The notes below the pieces were generated by a model that saw only the letters and a list, made by a program, of their open reading frames with translations, was not told the DNA's origin and made no database searches. A stretch of DNA of 64,000 nucleotides from Pararcticibacter amylolyticus (GTDB lineage: Bacteria > Bacteroidota > Bacteroidia > Sphingobacteriales > Sphingobacteriaceae): contig NZ_QEAS01000007.1 of assembly GCF_003130405.1 (NCBI RefSeq), positions 157,536 through 221,535 of the forward strand, in the 5' to 3' direction. Below, one piece after another: positions 42,759 to 52,154 of the stretch (positions are counted from its first letter, which is position 1; each line of letters begins with the position of its first letter). The position numbers were made by a program, and so were the translations under genes.

Positions 42759-44354
42759 TTAATAGCCAGGGTTCTGGGCTTTTGCAAGATTGGGGTTAGC
42801 ATTAATCGACTGGATAGGTATTGGATAGAGTTTCCAGTTAGGGCTCCAATTACCACCTTTCGCTCTTGTTACCGTGGACATTACCTCATCTGCTCTGGTG
42901 GAGGAGGCATCCGTAAAACCCGGAGTACGCTTAAGGTCTAACCACCGGTGGCCCCACTCAGTAAATAATTCAGATTGACGTTCATGTTCAATAGCAACAT
43001 AAACTTGAGGAGCACTCAAACTTGTTGAAAGCGGAGGAAGCGGATTTGGAGTTTGTATGCTAGTTGCGGAGCGGGCTCTGGCTCGAATCAGATTAAGATC
43101 TGCCACTGCACCTGGAATATTTGATTGCCTTGCCCTAGCTTCCGCACGGATCAAATACTGTTCAGCTAAACGCAAAACGATGGAATATTCCTTAACTACT
43201 GTTTCGGAAGGTCTTGACTTATATTTATAAGCGTATCTGAATTTCGTGCCGTTTGCTACCACGCTATCTATCCAACTCGTTCTTCGTAAATCTCCGCCTT
43301 CAAAGTTATTAATAGTGTAGTCACTCAAATACACCGGGTAAGAAGGCGATACCCCTGCATTAGGTCCTTCCGAAGGTAAAATGAATAAACGGCCTTCAGC
43401 AGTGTTATAACCAAATGTGGCGTTTGCATATATTTGTTGCAGTGCCCAAATTGTTTCATCACTATTTTTAAGGAACACCTTGTTGAGATCCGAAACCAAA
43501 GCAAATCTTCCAGAGTTAATTACTGAATCAGCTTCTTTCTCAGCGGCGTTAAACTTCGAGTCATAAAGATATGCCCTCGCTAACAAACTCCCTGCTGCCC
43601 ATTTTGTTGGCCTGACGCGCTCACTAGTGGTTTTCAATAAAGTAGCGTCAAGAAAATCCTCATTTAAAAGCGCCTTCGCTTCTTTAAGATCGTTTTCAAT
43701 TTGCATGTATACGGTGGCCTTTGGAACCCTTGGTAACGACCTGTTAACCTCTGGATCTGTTCCCAATACCAAAGGGACATCTCCGTAGCAGTTTACTAGA
43801 TAAAAATAATAAAAAGCACGCATGAATTTTGCTTCACCAAGCAACTGCTTTTTGATAGTAGGGGAAATAGTAGTCGAACTATTTAGTCCTTCTATGGCCG
43901 AATTTAACGTAAAGATGTCAGTATATAACTTTCCCCATATACCTTCATTTTCTTTTGAACTAAGGTTATTCTGGTAATATCTCTGAATGCCTGCATCAGT
44001 TTGATCATATAAAGTAAATTCATCTGCTGAAAGTCCGGAAACGTAGAAAAGCGAGCCAAAACTAGCTCCAAGTGATTGCATACTAGCACTCAAACCAGCA
44101 TATATTCCCGTTAACACCTGTGATGCCGTCTGATCACTTTGATAAACATTCGCTTGGGTAATCGCTGTTTTTGGCGCATCTATTTCTAAGAACTTGCGAC
44201 AGCCAGCTAAGGTTAATCCTAGGAGTGCCGTGAGAAATAGATATCTTTTTATTTTCGTAAGATAAGCGCCGGTAATCCTACGCTTTTCAAAACAAGGAGA
44301 TGCTCCAAGCTTAGTACTGGGACCACCATTCTTAAATTTATTTAATTGTTGCAT
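42759..44354 (-). CDS. SusD/RagB-family surface lipoprotein
   Basis: 531 residues. A lipobox LAGC (Cys about 52) follows an unusually long 36-residue N-tail rich in K, R and G; no ATG lies nearer the signal peptide. SusD helices are visible: GEAKFMRAFYYFYLVNCYGDVPLV, VRPTKWAAGSLLARAYLYDSKF, and the end GHRWLDLKRTPGF…WKLYPIPIQSINANPNLAKAQNPGY. Captures substrate with the SusC partner just upstream. Confidence 0.9.
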   Translation of the reverse strand: MQQLNKFKNGGPSTKLGASPCFEKRRITGAYLTKIKRYLFLTALLGLTLAGCRKFLEIDAPKTAITQANVYQSDQTASQVLTGIYAGLSASMQSLGASFGSLFYVSGLSADEFTLYDQTDAGIQRYYQNNLSSKENEGIWGKLYTDIFTLNSAIEGLNSSTTISPTIKKQLLGEAKFMRAFYYFYLVNCYGDVPLVLGTDPEVNRSLPRVPKATVYMQIENDLKEAKALLNEDFLDATLLKTTSERVRPTKWAAGSLLARAYLYDSKFNAAEKEADSVINSGRFALVSDLNKVFLKNSDETIWALQQIYANATFGYNTAEGRLFILPSEGPNAGVSPSYPVYLSDYTINNFEGGDLRRTSWIDSVVANGTKFRYAYKYKSRPSETVVKEYSIVLRLAEQYLIRAEARARQSNIPGAVADLNLIRARARSATSIQTPNPLPPLSTSLSAPQVYVAIEHERQSELFTEWGHRWLDLKRTPGFTDASSTRADEVMSTVTRAKGGNWSPNWKLYPIPIQSINANPNLAKAQNPGY

Positions 44355-44414
44355 TACTTCTTGAATTAAATGGTTAAAAAAAGGTTAGAAGTTTCTACGA
44401 TATAGCTCTAATTC

Positions 44415-47400
44415 TCAAAGGCCTAATTGAAAACCAAATACTATAGTTCTCAACGGCCCTAAATTGCTATTTCCGCTTTCTGGATCTATCCCGTTATATT
44501 TTGTAATTGTAAATAGGTTCTGAGCATTGGCGAATAATCTTAGATCCTTAATTCTTGCTTTCTCTAACAAATTGGGCACTATAGAATAAGACAATCCAAG
44601 GTTTTTTAACCTAATAAAAGATGCATCAGAAATACTTGCATCAGAAGATAAGATGTTGCTATATCCATCTGCTACGCCACCACCTCCGGTAACACTGACT
44701 TTTTGTAGACTCGCAATTTGATTGGAATTAGTCCAGTAATTTCCGCTAATTGAAGCCAGCTGATTAAATAATCTTCCTGGCCTTCTCGAAGCTAAAGCGA
44801 AGGTATTATTGGGAAGTCGTTGCTTGGCGAATGAAAATAATATATCTAATTGGAACCCTCTGTAAGTGAAACTATTTTTAAAACCTCCTAAAAACTTTGG
44901 TAAAAGATCAATATTCTGAGTTCGGTCTTTTGAAAAATCAGGTGTGGAAGTCAGATTACCCGCAGCGTTGTAAAACTGATATAAACCGGTTTGTGAGTTT
45001 ACTCCTGCATATTGAAAAGCGTTTAATGAATATGTTGATTTACCAATTGCAAATGTGGTCGCATATGATGATTTTTCAATATCTGGGAAACTGATCAATT
45101 TGTTTCTGTTAAAAGAGATGTTGAAATTGCTTGACCACGAAAAATTACCCTCTTTTATGTTAATTGATCGCAAGTTGAATTCCCAGCCAGAATTTTGAAC
45201 CGTTGCTGGCAAATTTGCGTTAATGAAATTTCCACCCGTAATAATTGGTAAAACGTAACTTAAAAGCTGATTAGATGATCGGTTTATGTAATAAGTTACA
45301 TCGAAAAGAATCCTGTCTTTAAACACACCAAGATTCAATCCTGATGAAAATTTTCGAGTTTCTTCCCATTGTAAATTTGGATTCGGTAATCCCTCAGGCG
45401 CTAACCCTACCTGTCCTTGATAATTCACTTCGTAATTATTTGGACTATACAAATTCAGATATTTGTAATCGCCAATTTGATCATTACCTGTGGTTCCATA
45501 ACTGGCTTTAACTTTACCAAAACTTAGCCAAGGCAAGCCAGACTTAACCAGCTTTTCTTCTGAGAAAATCCACGCAGCTCCTGTACCCCAAAAATTGTGA
45601 AAAAGATTATTCGCTCCGAATCTTGAACTTCCATCCCGACGGGCACTTAAATTAATTAGATATTTGTTGTCCCAGTTATAGGCTATCCTTGAAAAAACAC
45701 CATTGTATTTATACTCGGAAATATCACTAGTAGACCTGCTAAGATTTCCTGCTGCGGACATACTTTCCAGCAGCAAATCATTTGCGTAATTACTTGCATT
45801 GATCGCTTGCTGATTTGCATATTTTGTCTGGAAGGTAGTACCTAATTGGACATCTAATACTCCTTTTGAAAAATTACTTGTATATCGCAATTGCGGCTCA
45901 ACCTGCCATCCATAGATACTAGAATTATTAAAGAACGAGGAAGGTTTGTTACCAGCCCTAACTGCGTCCGGAGACATTGCTTTTAACGGGCTTGTCTGGA
46001 ACTCGTTTAATTGAAGATTTGAATATCCAAAAAAAGATGAAAAATTCAGGCCATCTAAAATTTCATAACTCAAATTAAGACTAGTAATTAGATTCGATGT
46101 CTTACCATTATTTTTTGCGTACTTGTTTGATGCTATGGGGTTAGTCCAGGACGAGTTACCAGACGGTCCGGGTTGCCAGTTCAATGTTCCATCGGGATTC
46201 AAAAGTGCTGGTGCTACAGGAGATAGTTGTAAAGCTAATACCCCTAAATCAACAATCGGCGCCTCATTGAAATCTAACTGGTACTGTGACGAAAGAGTAG
46301 CTTTAAATTTCCGGTTTTTGCTCATATGATTCAGGTTGAAACTTAAAGAGCCTTTCCGATCACTAGCATCGGTGTAGTTAAATATAGTTGACTGACGGTG
46401 AAATGCGGCCCCAACGCGATAGACGTCAAATTCATTTCCACCCTCTAGCGAGGCAGAAAAGTCACTATACTGTGCTGTTCCTAGCAGTTCTCTTTGCCAG
46501 TCTGTATATCTGTTACTATCCCAAACACCATTCAAATCATACGCTGAAGCCCATTGGGGAGAACTTGTGAGTAAACCATCTGTTTTAAAATAAGCATCTT
46601 TTCTCATTTGTAGATATTGATCCCTATTCATTAATTGTTGAAATCTCCCAGCCTTCATGACACCCTGCTGTAAGTTCAAATTTACCTTTGAATCACCTGG
46701 TTTCCCTTTTTTTGTGGTAATCAATATAACGCCGTTTGAACCTCTAGAACCATATATTGCAGTTGCATCGGCATCCTTCAAAACACTAATGCTTTCTATA
46801 TCCTGAGGATTAAGAAAGTTTAACGGGTTTCCCATAGTTGTCGGAAAAATCCCGGCAAGATTTGGATCTTTGCCACCAGAAAATCCGCTACCCGTGACAT
46901 TAGTTGGGAGCTGCGATGTAAAAGGCATGCCATCAATTACAAATAAAGGATCTACTCCTTTTGTCATGCTATTTATCCCTTGTATCTGAATTCTTATGCC
47001 TGAATTTGCATATCCGCTCGCCTGATTAACTGCAATTCCCGCAACCTCGCCCTGCAAAGCTAGTAATGGATTAACAATAGGCTTGTTCTCTATTTGCTTA
47101 GTCGTGATACTGCTGATATTTCCAGTGCTTAACCTTTGTGAGGTTCTCCCGTAGGCTTGTACCAACACCTCATCCAGCTTTGATGTCGCAAGGTTAAGCT
47201 TGACCGTGCCGATATTCGACGTCGCTTTCAATTCTCTTTCATCATAGCCAATAAATGTAATGACAATCGTCGCACCTTCATCTACATTCTTAATCGTGAA
47301 ATTTCCCCTCTCATCGGTGATAGTAGCGCCTTTGCCATCTTTTACCCTTATCGTCGCTCCCGGTACAGGTTGACCTTTTTCATCTAAAACCTTACCGGAC

Positions 47401-47807
47401 ACATCAATACGTTGCAATTGAGCAATGATTTTTTCAAGGATATTTCGACTTTCTTTTTGCTTTACAGCAATAGTATTCCCCTCAATCTTGTAAGTAAGGT
47501 TTAACCCTTTCAAAATCTGGTCGAGCGCTTCTTCGATGGAAGCTTCTTTGAGTACAACAGATACCTTCTGATTTTTTGGAAAATCTTTGCCATCAGAGAA
47601 CACATCATACCCGCTTTGCTTGCGAATCTCCTTTAAAACGGAAGTCAGTGGGATATTCCGGACGTTCAGCGTGATCTTCTGAGCAAGCCCGGCAGCGCTG
47701 ACCTGCATCAGGCAAGCTATCAATAGCACTGTGGTCAGTCGCATGATAAGCCATATTTTGTGGTATAGCCGCTTAGGCCTACCAATTACTTGAATTAATT
47801 GATACAT
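44415..47807 (-). CDS. SusC/RagA-family TonB-dependent transporter
   Basis: About 1130 residues from ATG 47807 (MYQLIQVIGRPKRLYHKIW); the upstream in-frame GTG start is less likely. Signal peptide, then a secretin/TonB short N-terminal (STN) domain, a carboxypeptidase-like domain (GKVLDEKGQPVPGATIRVKDG), the plug (VNQASGYANSGIRIQIQGINS, SISVLKDADATAIYGSRG) and a beta-barrel ending …GFQLGL. The STN domain indicates signalling to the FecR/sigma pair upstream. Substrate unknown. Confidence 0.93.
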   Translation of the reverse strand: MYQLIQVIGRPKRLYHKIWLIMRLTTVLLIACLMQVSAAGLAQKITLNVRNIPLTSVLKEIRKQSGYDVFSDGKDFPKNQKVSVVLKEASIEEALDQILKGLNLTYKIEGNTIAVKQKESRNILEKIIAQLQRIDVSGKVLDEKGQPVPGATIRVKDGKGATITDERGNFTIKNVDEGATIVITFIGYDERELKATSNIGTVKLNLATSKLDEVLVQAYGRTSQRLSTGNISSITTKQIENKPIVNPLLALQGEVAGIAVNQASGYANSGIRIQIQGINSMTKGVDPLFVIDGMPFTSQLPTNVTGSGFSGGKDPNLAGIFPTTMGNPLNFLNPQDIESISVLKDADATAIYGSRGSNGVILITTKKGKPGDSKVNLNLQQGVMKAGRFQQLMNRDQYLQMRKDAYFKTDGLLTSSPQWASAYDLNGVWDSNRYTDWQRELLGTAQYSDFSASLEGGNEFDVYRVGAAFHRQSTIFNYTDASDRKGSLSFNLNHMSKNRKFKATLSSQYQLDFNEAPIVDLGVLALQLSPVAPALLNPDGTLNWQPGPSGNSSWTNPIASNKYAKNNGKTSNLITSLNLSYEILDGLNFSSFFGYSNLQLNEFQTSPLKAMSPDAVRAGNKPSSFFNNSSIYGWQVEPQLRYTSNFSKGVLDVQLGTTFQTKYANQQAINASNYANDLLLESMSAAGNLSRSTSDISEYKYNGVFSRIAYNWDNKYLINLSARRDGSSRFGANNLFHNFWGTGAAWIFSEEKLVKSGLPWLSFGKVKASYGTTGNDQIGDYKYLNLYSPNNYEVNYQGQVGLAPEGLPNPNLQWEETRKFSSGLNLGVFKDRILFDVTYYINRSSNQLLSYVLPIITGGNFINANLPATVQNSGWEFNLRSINIKEGNFSWSSNFNISFNRNKLISFPDIEKSSYATTFAIGKSTYSLNAFQYAGVNSQTGLYQFYNAAGNLTSTPDFSKDRTQNIDLLPKFLGGFKNSFTYRGFQLDILFSFAKQRLPNNTFALASRRPGRLFNQLASISGNYWTNSNQIASLQKVSVTGGGGVADGYSNILSSDASISDASFIRLKNLGLSYSIVPNLLEKARIKDLRLFANAQNLFTITKYNGIDPESGNSNLGPLRTIVFGFQLGL

Positions 47808-47907
47808 TTGTTTAGTGTTTGGTTCAAGCAGTATCCTCACTCTTTCCACGGAACAGGACACTGCGGATTAACAGTTTAAATATTTAATATTTGGCGGTGC
47901 CAAACCA

Positions 47908-47943
47908 CAACCAGTTCCTTCCTGGAGCTGGTTGCTTTTTTTT
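47908..47943 (+). terminator. Rightward terminator in the susC leader
   Basis: CAACCAGTTCC and GGAGCTGGTTG pair (one G-U) around a TTCCT loop, followed by eight T. It points rightward, opposite to every gene here, so it would end an RNA antisense to the 5' end of susC, as for known PUL antisense sRNAs. A possible -7 box TACATTTG lies at 47803-47810. Confidence 0.55.
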
Positions 47944-48039
47944 AATTTTCCTTTCGTAAAGTTTTATCCATCCAGTCCTGTGGTTTAAATTGTGAACGAT
48001 TCAGTTAATTGTTGTTTTAACATAGGATGATCAATATGA

Positions 48040-49218
48040 TTACTTAAACACATATACTTTTTTACCCTCGATCCTGAACCTGACAAGACCTGAATTTTCG
48101 ATCAGTTTCAAGACAGACGACAATTTACTGCTCCTGGAGATCCAGCCCCAGGCCTCGATATTTTCGGGTACAGATTTATCATAAACCACCTCGATATCAT
48201 ACCAGCGGGCGATCTTACGCATAGCCGTCCGGAAATCCACCTCGTCCAGGTTAAACTCACCATCTTTCCAGTCCACCACCTTATCAACATCCGTCTTAAC
48301 TACTTTAATACCAGCTCCGTCATTCAAGGCCTGCTGCCCCGGTTTAATCATGTGCGCTCCGGACGAACTACTTACCTTCACAGAGCCTTCAAGCAGCGAA
48401 GTGGCTACCGCAGCCTCATCAGTGTAGGCGTTCACATTGAAATGCGTACCCAGAACCTCTACTTTCTGCGTAGCGGTCTCCACAACAAAAGGATGTAATT
48501 TATCTTTAGCAATTTCGAAATAACCTTCCCCGGTCAGCTTGACCGAACGGTTGCCGTTTTTAATCAATGACGCAGAATAGGTCAGGCTGGAAGCGGCATT
48601 TAGCCAAGCCTGCGACCCATCCGGCAACCGCACCTGATAAGTTTCCCCATTGGCCGTAGTCAGTGTATTAATCTTATCTTCGCCACCGTCTCCGGTCACC
48701 TGATAAAGTAATTGCCCGTTCTTAGATTTGCTGATCTTAACCCCGGCCTCCCTGGCCAGCTGTCCATTAACCGCATCCGTCAGCAGTATCTTTTTGCCAT
48801 TGGCCAAGGTCAATGTCGCACCTACTTTACCGGGCGCCACGTCATTGACTGCCAGCGTTTCTATATTATGCTTATTATGCCTGTTTACATATATCAAAGT
48901 ACCGATACCCATCACCGCGGCGATAGATGCGGCAACGGCGATCTTCGGCCAAAGGCGGATCTTTTTCGGTTCCGGTGAAACCTGCACCGGTTCAGACTGG
49001 AATATATTAGCGATCATCCGGCGGTCGGCACCGGGTAGCAAATAACGATCTGCGGTACCCTGCTCCGAGGCATCCTGCTGATAGGCTTCCTGCATCAGCT
49101 CTTTGAACCGCTCGTCATAAGCACCATTATTCAGCATCGTGTAGAACTCGCTCAGCTCATCTGGATTAGCTAAGTTTTTCCATAACTGATGAAATAAAAA
49201 ATCGAAACGCTCTTTCAT
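48040..49218 (-). CDS. FecR-family anti-sigma factor
   Basis: 392 residues: a cytoplasmic N-terminal anti-sigma part, a transmembrane helix (about 88-108, WPKIAVAASIAAVMGIGTLIYV), a periplasmic FecR domain (ETYQVRLPDGSQAWLNAASSLTYSA) and a C-terminal domain like DUF4974 (FRTAMRKIARWYDIEVVYD). It relays the SusC STN signal to the sigma factor encoded upstream. Confidence 0.92.
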   Translation of the reverse strand: MKERFDFLFHQLWKNLANPDELSEFYTMLNNGAYDERFKELMQEAYQQDASEQGTADRYLLPGADRRMIANIFQSEPVQVSPEPKKIRLWPKIAVAASIAAVMGIGTLIYVNRHNKHNIETLAVNDVAPGKVGATLTLANGKKILLTDAVNGQLAREAGVKISKSKNGQLLYQVTGDGGEDKINTLTTANGETYQVRLPDGSQAWLNAASSLTYSASLIKNGNRSVKLTGEGYFEIAKDKLHPFVVETATQKVEVLGTHFNVNAYTDEAAVATSLLEGSVKVSSSSGAHMIKPGQQALNDGAGIKVVKTDVDKVVDWKDGEFNLDEVDFRTAMRKIARWYDIEVVYDKSVPENIEAWGWISRSSKLSSVLKLIENSGLVRFRIEGKKVYVFK

Positions 49219-49308
49219 AAATCAACGGGGCTAATGCCCTTTAAAAGGATAGAGTATTTTCGACGGAAAAAACGAGTAATGAAAATGAAAAAATTATTAA
49301 AAAAATTA

Positions 49309-49911
49309 TTACCGCCACATTAAGGGCGTAGTCAACAGTATCATCAGACCCGCACTGATGCCTTTTTTGGCAATATCGTTTTGAATAAACTGCACAGCCA
49401 GCTGCACGTGTTTTCTCACCGTAGTCACCGATAATCCTAATTGAATGGCGATCTCGTCGTATTTTAACCGGTCATAACGGGACATGGTGTAGACCCGTCG
49501 CTGCTGTTCAGGTAGTTTGGCAACCGCTTGTGCGATGATCTCCCGATATTCCTCGGCCGGATTGTCCATCAGGTCTAACGCCGCCTCGTCTATGACATAC
49601 TGTTCGAAACTGCCCTGCAAAGATTTTTCAGCGGCGATCTTTTTTAGTGCCGTAAAAGTACCGTTCCTACAAATGGCGAACAGGTATTTGCCAAAATGGT
49701 CGATTTGCGCAAGTTTTTCACGCCTAAGCCAGATGCTAACGAAAGCATCCTGCACAATTTCTTCAGCCAGTTCCCGTGAACCGGTAAGCTTATACACAAA
49801 TCTGGCAAGTGCGGTATAATAATGATAGAACAACTCGGTAAACGCACGTTCGCTTCCTTCTGCTGCACGAAGCAGCAGTTCAGTTTCGAGGCTATGAGGT
49901 TTAACGGCCAT
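49309..49911 (-). CDS. ECF RNA polymerase sigma factor (FecI-like)
   Basis: 200 residues. Region 2 (FTELFYHYYTALARFVYKLTGSRELAEEIVQDAFVSIW) and region 4 (AVAKLPEQQRRVYTMSRYDRLKYDEIAIQLGLSVTTVRKHVQLA) are intact. Pairs with the FecR downstream and presumably drives the susC operon. There is a 90-bp gap to fecR. Confidence 0.92.
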   Translation of the reverse strand: MAVKPHSLETELLLRAAEGSERAFTELFYHYYTALARFVYKLTGSRELAEEIVQDAFVSIWLRREKLAQIDHFGKYLFAICRNGTFTALKKIAAEKSLQGSFEQYVIDEAALDLMDNPAEEYREIIAQAVAKLPEQQRRVYTMSRYDRLKYDEIAIQLGLSVTTVRKHVQLAVQFIQNDIAKKGISAGLMILLTTPLMWR

Positions 49912-50027
49912 TTTTGAATCTATCAGTTATTCTAAAGTTACAAAAAATCGACCTCAATATTAGTTATTATTTGCAATATATCACGTATTTATACGTAGTA
50001 TCGACCTAATTCATTAGGTGAATACGA
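49912..50027. promoter_or_regulatory. Gap between cargo and mob modules with a small dyad
   Basis: The ECF sigma promoter region. A 14-bp dyad ACGTAT-TT-ATACGT lies at 49983-49996, a possible operator. There is a TAACTTTA sequence near the sigma start. No gene is supported. Confidence 0.35.
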
Positions 50028-52145
50028 CTACATCGACATCGGCTTCACCTGACTCTGTTCGATCTTTTTTTCAGAGGTTTTCCGCTCTTTTGGCTTTTGG
50101 GCTGACCTCCTTAGCTGCGATTGCGACTTACGGTTTTTGTCTTGTTCTGTTTGCCTGGGCGCAGACTTTTCGTCGGGTTCGTCCAAATCATTCATCGTTA
50201 CAGGCCTAAGTTTCCTGAGTTCAGCACACACCAGTTCAGCAACCTCTTTTTTTATCCTACTGTAGTTTTCTTCTACAACTTCAGCTGTGACATTTGCAAT
50301 CCGTGGAATGGGTTTATAATTTTCTTCTTCACGCTTTAAGGCATCGTGGTCGTTCTGTATAGCCGAATGAAACATCTTTAGCGCGATTTTTTGCTCTGGA
50401 TTGTCCGCAACAATACCAACAAACTCGCCCGATGACAAAGACGAGATCTTACTGGCCGGTATAGCATTATCCATTTGAGTAGATTTTGAAATAGAAGTAT
50501 CGCTGCTGCTGATGCTATGGCTTTCTTTATCCTGCATGATCTTACCAAAAGTCTCGCTCAATGTTTTGGCCGTATCACCTGTTACCTGACCACTGATCAC
50601 ATTGCCCACAATGCCGGTTATTACTTCCGCTTGTTCTTTCCCATAATCCTTGCGTAACTGGCTGAAATCCTGTACGGCTAAGGTCGTGGCTACCTTATTG
50701 CTTCTTGCTGTTGCGATCAGGCTATCCATGTGGTTAAAATAGATGGTCGGGAACTCATCAAAAACCAAACTGCTTTTTTGCATCCCTTTCCGGTTGACCA
50801 GCTTGATCATTCTGGAAATATAAAGCGACAGCACCGCACCATAGGTTTGCAGCTTCTGCGGATTATTACCGACACAAATGATCTTCGGTGATTTCGGATT
50901 GTTGACATCCAGTGTAAAATCGTTGCCGCTCAATACGTAGTACAACGACGGTGATGCCAGTCTTGCCAGCCCAATCTTGGCAGAAGCAATCTGTCCTTCC
51001 AATTGCGCCTGTGCATTGTTTTGCCAGGCTGAAATAAACGGGTTGATCAGTACGCGTATCTGCTCCTGCATTTCCAGCAAAGCAAACAGCTGGTCGTAAT
51101 TAACCTGCATTAGTTCAATTACATGTGGGAGCGTACAAAACCGTCCATCCTCATGTTTTCTTAAATACCATATAATGGACGTCAGGAAATTGATCGGTGA
51201 CTCTACGAAAAAATCGCCCTGCTTTTTAATCCAGTCCCTATTTAAGCCCATCATGATCGTTCGGCTGGCTTCCGTAGCATCGGTCAGGTCTTCCATGCCC
51301 TGCGGATCGAGCGGATTACAACGGTGGGTTCTGTTCAGATCATCAAAATTGATCAGGTAAAAAGAAGGCTTAATTTTATAATTAGCTTGGTATTGCAATA
51401 GCTTGTTGTAGGCGATGACCGACAGATCATCGAATTTGAAGTCATATAAAAACATGGTGAACCCTTTTTTGATATGTTGGTCAATGATGTGCCGGATCAC
51501 AAAATAGGATTTACCCGCGCCGGGTGTTCCAGAAACCAATAATCCCCTGAAAGGATTGATAATGTTAATCCAGCTGCCCCGTATCTTACTTTTAAGCCTA
51601 TATTTCGCTGGCAGGTTGACGGAGTATTCATTTTCCAGCAACCGCTCTTCTTGGGGGAACGTTTCGTTATCGGTGTTAAAAACATCTTTATTCAAGCCGT
51701 TTTTAATCAGCCTCGATAGTCGTGTACCGCCAGCGAGGATAAGTAGGTAGCCTGTTACGGATAATCCGATATAACAGGCTGCGAGAATGCTGTTGCCTCC
51801 AGGCATGTAAAACAAGAGGGGACTAATCAGGTATACCAGTAGCCCGCAAAGCAGGTAGGCAGCTATGCTATTCTTTTGGATGTGCTCATCTTTACGGCCT
51901 TTAGCACCAATAAGAGATATGATTAGCATTAATAACACGGCCAGCTTTGCCGGCCAAATGCCCTTAAACAGACCGGTCTTTGCAATGTTCGCAATAAGCT
52001 TATCGGTAATTTTAGCTGTCCAATGCCATTCGTAGAATGCCTGATAGCATGTCTTATAAAAATGAATGGCCAGTATCATCAAGCTAAGCAACCTAGTGAA
52101 ATCTATGATTTTACGCAAGCCTTGCATATCTTCCCCTGTATTCAT
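50028..52145 (-). CDS. mobC: Type IV coupling protein MobC (TraG/VirD4-like)
   Basis: 705 residues. Several transmembrane helices lie in the first 145 residues. Walker A is SGTPGAGKS near 208, Walker B SSLVFDEFPTIYF near 458, and LDPQ/NPLDPQGMEDLTDA motifs are also present. The C-terminus is rich in K, R, Q and S. Links the relaxosome to the pore. It is last in the mob operon, 10 bp after mobB. Confidence 0.92.
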   Translation of the reverse strand: MNTGEDMQGLRKIIDFTRLLSLMILAIHFYKTCYQAFYEWHWTAKITDKLIANIAKTGLFKGIWPAKLAVLLMLIISLIGAKGRKDEHIQKNSIAAYLLCGLLVYLISPLLFYMPGGNSILAACYIGLSVTGYLLILAGGTRLSRLIKNGLNKDVFNTDNETFPQEERLLENEYSVNLPAKYRLKSKIRGSWINIINPFRGLLVSGTPGAGKSYFVIRHIIDQHIKKGFTMFLYDFKFDDLSVIAYNKLLQYQANYKIKPSFYLINFDDLNRTHRCNPLDPQGMEDLTDATEASRTIMMGLNRDWIKKQGDFFVESPINFLTSIIWYLRKHEDGRFCTLPHVIELMQVNYDQLFALLEMQEQIRVLINPFISAWQNNAQAQLEGQIASAKIGLARLASPSLYYVLSGNDFTLDVNNPKSPKIICVGNNPQKLQTYGAVLSLYISRMIKLVNRKGMQKSSLVFDEFPTIYFNHMDSLIATARSNKVATTLAVQDFSQLRKDYGKEQAEVITGIVGNVISGQVTGDTAKTLSETFGKIMQDKESHSISSSDTSISKSTQMDNAIPASKISSLSSGEFVGIVADNPEQKIALKMFHSAIQNDHDALKREEENYKPIPRIANVTAEVVEENYSRIKKEVAELVCAELRKLRPVTMNDLDEPDEKSAPRQTEQDKNRKSQSQLRRSAQKPKERKTSEKKIEQSQVKPMSM

Positions 52146-52154
52146 AGTAATATT

